Source: Paenibacillus wynnii (lineage in GTDB: Bacteria; Bacillota; Bacilli; Paenibacillales; Paenibacillaceae). From it: a stretch of 35,395 nucleotides of DNA. A model generated the notes under the pieces. That model did not search any database, was not told where the DNA came from, and was given only the letters and a program-made list of their open reading frames with translations. Positions within the stretch are counted from its first letter, which is position 1. Every line of letters begins with the position of its first letter. The translations under genes were made by a program, and so were the position numbers. This document shows positions 32,888 to 35,395 of this stretch, piece after piece. The DNA lies in contig NZ_JAUSTK010000043.1 in NCBI RefSeq assembly GCF_030812855.1, positions 1 to 35,395 of the forward strand. Reading direction: 5' to 3'.

Positions 32888-35395
32888 TTAAGCCTCGGGA
32901 ATATATTGCTCCCCGCTAGATTGTTGCTTTTCAAACGAATGGTCCATACTTGCTTCCTGAATGTGTCCATACGCCCAGTGCTTATCGCTAACGTCTTTCC
33001 ACTTCTGCTGTGCTCCAAGCAATGGTCCTCTGCCAAGGAGTCTGTTAATCATCACAACTGCTTCCGCACGTGTAAGCGTCTGATTCGGACGGAATGTTCC
33101 ATCCATATACCCGCTAATAACACCTGCTGCCTTCGCTTCATCAATCGCATTTTTTGCCCAATGTCCATTAATGTCTTTGAAGCTGCTATTAGCACTTTGA
33201 ACACTATCCAGCAACCGGGATACAATAATGGCCATTTCCGCACGTGTAATTAACTGATTCGGCTTAAAACTGCCATCTGAATAACCTTTCATTAGCCCCT
33301 GTGCAGTTACTGTAGCTATGGACTGTAAAGCCCAATAGGATGAAACTACATCTTTATAGGATGAGGACGCTTGTGCTTCATTCACACCCCATATGCGAGC
33401 CAGAATCGTTGCCATTTCCGCACGAGTAATCATGCGATCTGGGTTAAAGTTTCCATCGGCATAACCCAAGATGTATCCTTTATGCGCTGAATTGCTTGCA
33501 CCAGATTGATCATTAGGTTGTTCTTTGTCCGTCACACTAGTATTAGTGTTCGTACCACTGCCAGACGTGTTTGTTCCTCCTGGGTTGCTCTCTTGCTCAT
33601 GCTGAGCGCTGAAGCTTATGATTTGAAAACGGCTGAACTTGGAAATCTCAAATTCTATTCCTTTTGCTATACCATTCTCATATTGAATTGTACATGATAC
33701 CAGTTCTGTCGTACCATCCGTATGTTCAATGAACACCTTTAAAGCGTCTAGGAATGCTTGTTTATTCTCCGTTGGAATTGTTATTCCGCTTAATGGAAGC
33801 ACCACTTTTGTGACAAACCCACCAAAATTAGTTTCAATTTTTCTTGGCAAACCTAACAGGTTCACCTGATTCCCTGAAGCTGCCAGAGTAACTTTAGGGT
33901 CAGTGCCCACTGCATGTTTAACCTCGGATTCCTCTTCCGCGTTCTTAACCGGTACAATACGGAAATAAAGATCTGTACCCCTATCTGCTGCGTCCTTCAA
34001 AGCTTCTTGACTTAATTTGACTGAACCTTCATCCGTGAGGATATCCATTCGCGCATTTCTGTCAGCCATTGCCGATACTACTGCAGCAGGGATCTCAATG
34101 GCGATTTCGTCCGCCTTGTCATCTGCTTGCTGCTTAATTTCAACAGTTACCGTTCGTTTTTGAATATCTCCATCCTGAGGGTTAAAGGAATTCGTTAGAC
34201 TTTCAACCTTTAGCGGATCAACGATGACGGTATCAATCTTGACATGATTATTCAAAGTAGTTCTGAGTATGCTCAGACTTTCAGTTTGGATCGTGTCTTT
34301 TGAATTCGCCTTTACATCAGCAGCTCTGCCGGTCTCTTGGCGCGTATTCGCTTTTTCCTTCACAATATTCTTGTTAGTTACGACCAAAAGGAAACTCTTC
34401 GTGATACTAGCGGTCCCCTTAGATATTGTAGCAGTAACAATTACATTTTTGTCGCCGACTACAGGTCTATTCACGGTACCATATTCCTCGCTATCTCTGT
34501 AGGATAGCTTAATAACATCTGTATTGGTCGAGGTCCATGTGATCTTAGTTCCATGATTTCCTGTACTGAGCAAGAAGAATTCATTAGTAACAGATTCCCA
34601 TGTATCCCCATCTGTGAATTTAAATGCCTTGTCTACCTTTAACGCCTTGGCTGCATCTCTAACAGCATCTTCGTCTGACATTCTGACAACAGTCACTTTA
34701 AATACTTTGGTACGCTTTTCCCCTGACTCTTTATCAAGGATTGTAGCGGTTAATGTGACTTCGATATCTGCGGCATCAGGGCCAGGCTGTACTACTCTTC
34801 CAGCCTCATTAACAACATCAGGGTGACTTGATTCCCATGTGATCGTTGTATTCCCTGAATTTCCTTGTTCAAACAGATATAGCGTCTTAGAAACATGCTT
34901 CGCATGATCGCCTTCCTCATAGACGATATCCAACTTATTATAATCATTATTCAGATTACTTAAGGATGGCTTCGTCGGGTCCGTCGGGAATGGATCATCC
35001 TTGTCGTTGATTCCGTCGTTGTCACTATCGGCCTTCTTCGGATCAGTGCCTAACACGATTTCCTGTTCATCCGTCAGTCCATCGTTATCGTCGTCCGGAT
35101 CTAGACTATCTGGAATGCCATCTCCGTCCGTATCCAATTCGCCACCACCGTTACCCGGCTTCGTCGGGTCGGTTGGGAATGGATCGTTCTTATCGTTGAT
35201 TCCATCCTTGTCCGTATCCGGATCTTTCGGATTGGTTCCCTTAATGACTTCCTCGGTATCTGGAATGCCATCATTATCGTCGTCAGGATCTAGGCTGTCG
35301 GGAATGCCATCGCCATCCGTATCCAATTCGCCACCGACTGTTCCCGGTTTCGTTGCATCGGTCGGGAATGGATCGTCCTTGTCGTTGATTCCGTC
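32888..35395 (-). CDS. SLH-anchored surface protein with thrombospondin type-3 repeats (partial, N-terminus beyond window)
   Basis: The frame is open to the right edge, so 835 residues are visible and the start lies outside; the TTG at 35326 is an internal Leu codon. In order: Asp-rich thrombospondin type-3 calcium repeats (DTDGDGIPDSLDPDDDNDG, about nt 34960-35395), and two bacterial Ig-like domains (each ITW-x-S...D, nt 34370-34950). Then a roughly 240-residue beta-rich region ending in FEISKFSRFQIISF and a Thr/Gly/Asn linker. Finally three SLH motifs with GY-DG-F-P and ITRAEMA cores (nt 32950-33490) bind pyruvylated wall polymer. The first SLH copy looks short at its start. The protein should be an adhesin, enzyme or structural layer protein; its effector domain is not in view. 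Confidence 0.9.
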   Translation of the reverse strand, partial: DGINDKDDPFPTDATKPGTVGGELDTDGDGIPDSLDPDDDNDGIPDTEEVIKGTNPKDPDTDKDGINDKNDPFPTDPTKPGNGGGELDTDGDGIPDSLDPDDDNDGLTDEQEIVLGTDPKKADSDNDGINDKDDPFPTDPTKPSLSNLNNDYNKLDIVYEEGDHAKHVSKTLYLFEQGNSGNTTITWESSHPDVVNEAGRVVQPGPDAADIEVTLTATILDKESGEKRTKVFKVTVVRMSDEDAVRDAAKALKVDKAFKFTDGDTWESVTNEFFLLSTGNHGTKITWTSTNTDVIKLSYRDSEEYGTVNRPVVGDKNVIVTATISKGTASITKSFLLVVTNKNIVKEKANTRQETGRAADVKANSKDTIQTESLSILRTTLNNHVKIDTVIVDPLKVESLTNSFNPQDGDIQKRTVTVEIKQQADDKADEIAIEIPAAVVSAMADRNARMDILTDEGSVKLSQEALKDAADRGTDLYFRIVPVKNAEEESEVKHAVGTDPKVTLAASGNQVNLLGLPRKIETNFGGFVTKVVLPLSGITIPTENKQAFLDALKVFIEHTDGTTELVSCTIQYENGIAKGIEFEISKFSRFQIISFSAQHEQESNPGGTNTSGSGTNTNTSVTDKEQPNDQSGASNSAHKGYILGYADGNFNPDRMITRAEMATILARIWGVNEAQASSSYKDVVSSYWALQSIATVTAQGLMKGYSDGSFKPNQLITRAEMAIIVSRLLDSVQSANSSFKDINGHWAKNAIDEAKAAGVISGYMDGTFRPNQTLTRAEAVVMINRLLGRGPLLGAQQKWKDVSDKHWAYGHIQEASMDHSFEKQQSSGEQYIPEA
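34960..35395. repeat. 189-bp coding repeat in the TSP3 region
   Basis: The 63-residue unit beginning DTDGDGIPDSLDPDDDNDG is repeated with a period of exactly 189 bp (Leu codons preceding each unit at 35326 and 35137), and a third partial unit reaches the window edge. Each unit carries several calcium-binding Asp loops and ends in a DPFPTDPTKPG linker. Confidence 0.85.

Overview
The window looks like the chromosome of a low-to-medium GC, spore-forming Firmicute of the Paenibacillus type. The grounds are a YesM/YesN two-component pair beside LplB/LplC-type sugar permeases and a large lipoprotein solute-binding protein, a large SLH-domain protein with thrombospondin type-3 calcium repeats, a sortase (LPXTG) surface protein, frequent TTG/GTG starts behind strong GGAGG ribosome sites, and Spo0A-box and CcpA-cre-like motifs. 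No tRNA, rRNA, insertion sequence, phage gene or CRISPR array was seen.

Layout. 1-5.7 kb: 3' tail of an unknown gene, a nitronate monooxygenase-like flavoprotein, a GT4 glycosyltransferase, and a four-gene TetR/ABC-2 export operon. 5.8-9.6 kb: small housekeeping or stress genes (methyltransferase, PhnB-type VOC protein, a DUF2798 membrane protein divergent from a MarR regulator with a clear shared operator, an AHSA1 protein, a PfkB-type phosphofructokinase). 9.7-14.4 kb: a DinG/XPD-type iron-sulfur helicase, a DUF421 membrane protein, a GH43 lipoprotein with a cre-like site, and a VOC protein. 14.5-16.7 kb: a sortase-anchored protein whose N-terminal domain resembles TapA, the TasA-amyloid anchor, carried on a 15-unit Thr/Pro/Ser stalk. 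Its roughly 900 bp upstream region has phased Spo0A-box-like motifs and an RNA leader that can fold over its ribosome site.

16.7-28.5 kb is one carbohydrate locus. A 1115-aa GH94 phosphorylase (best fit by size and motif: 1,2-beta-oligoglucan phosphorylase), an esterase and two ABC permeases lie on the minus strand. A YesM-type histidine kinase, a YesN-type regulator and the solute-binding lipoprotein diverge on the plus strand. The kinase would sense an extracellular sugar, the regulator would switch on the importer, and the cytoplasmic esterase and phosphorylase would process the imported oligosaccharide. A cluster of related palindromes separates transporter from enzyme genes.

28.6-35.4 kb: a UbiD-family decarboxylase behind a small kinase-like protein, a LytTR/DUF3021 regulatory pair, the relic of an alpha/beta hydrolase that still has its terminator, and an SLH/TSP3 surface protein cut by the right edge.

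The two points I would follow first are the TapA-like LPXTG protein with its Spo0A-like upstream region, and the predicted beta-1,2-glucan oligosaccharide system.
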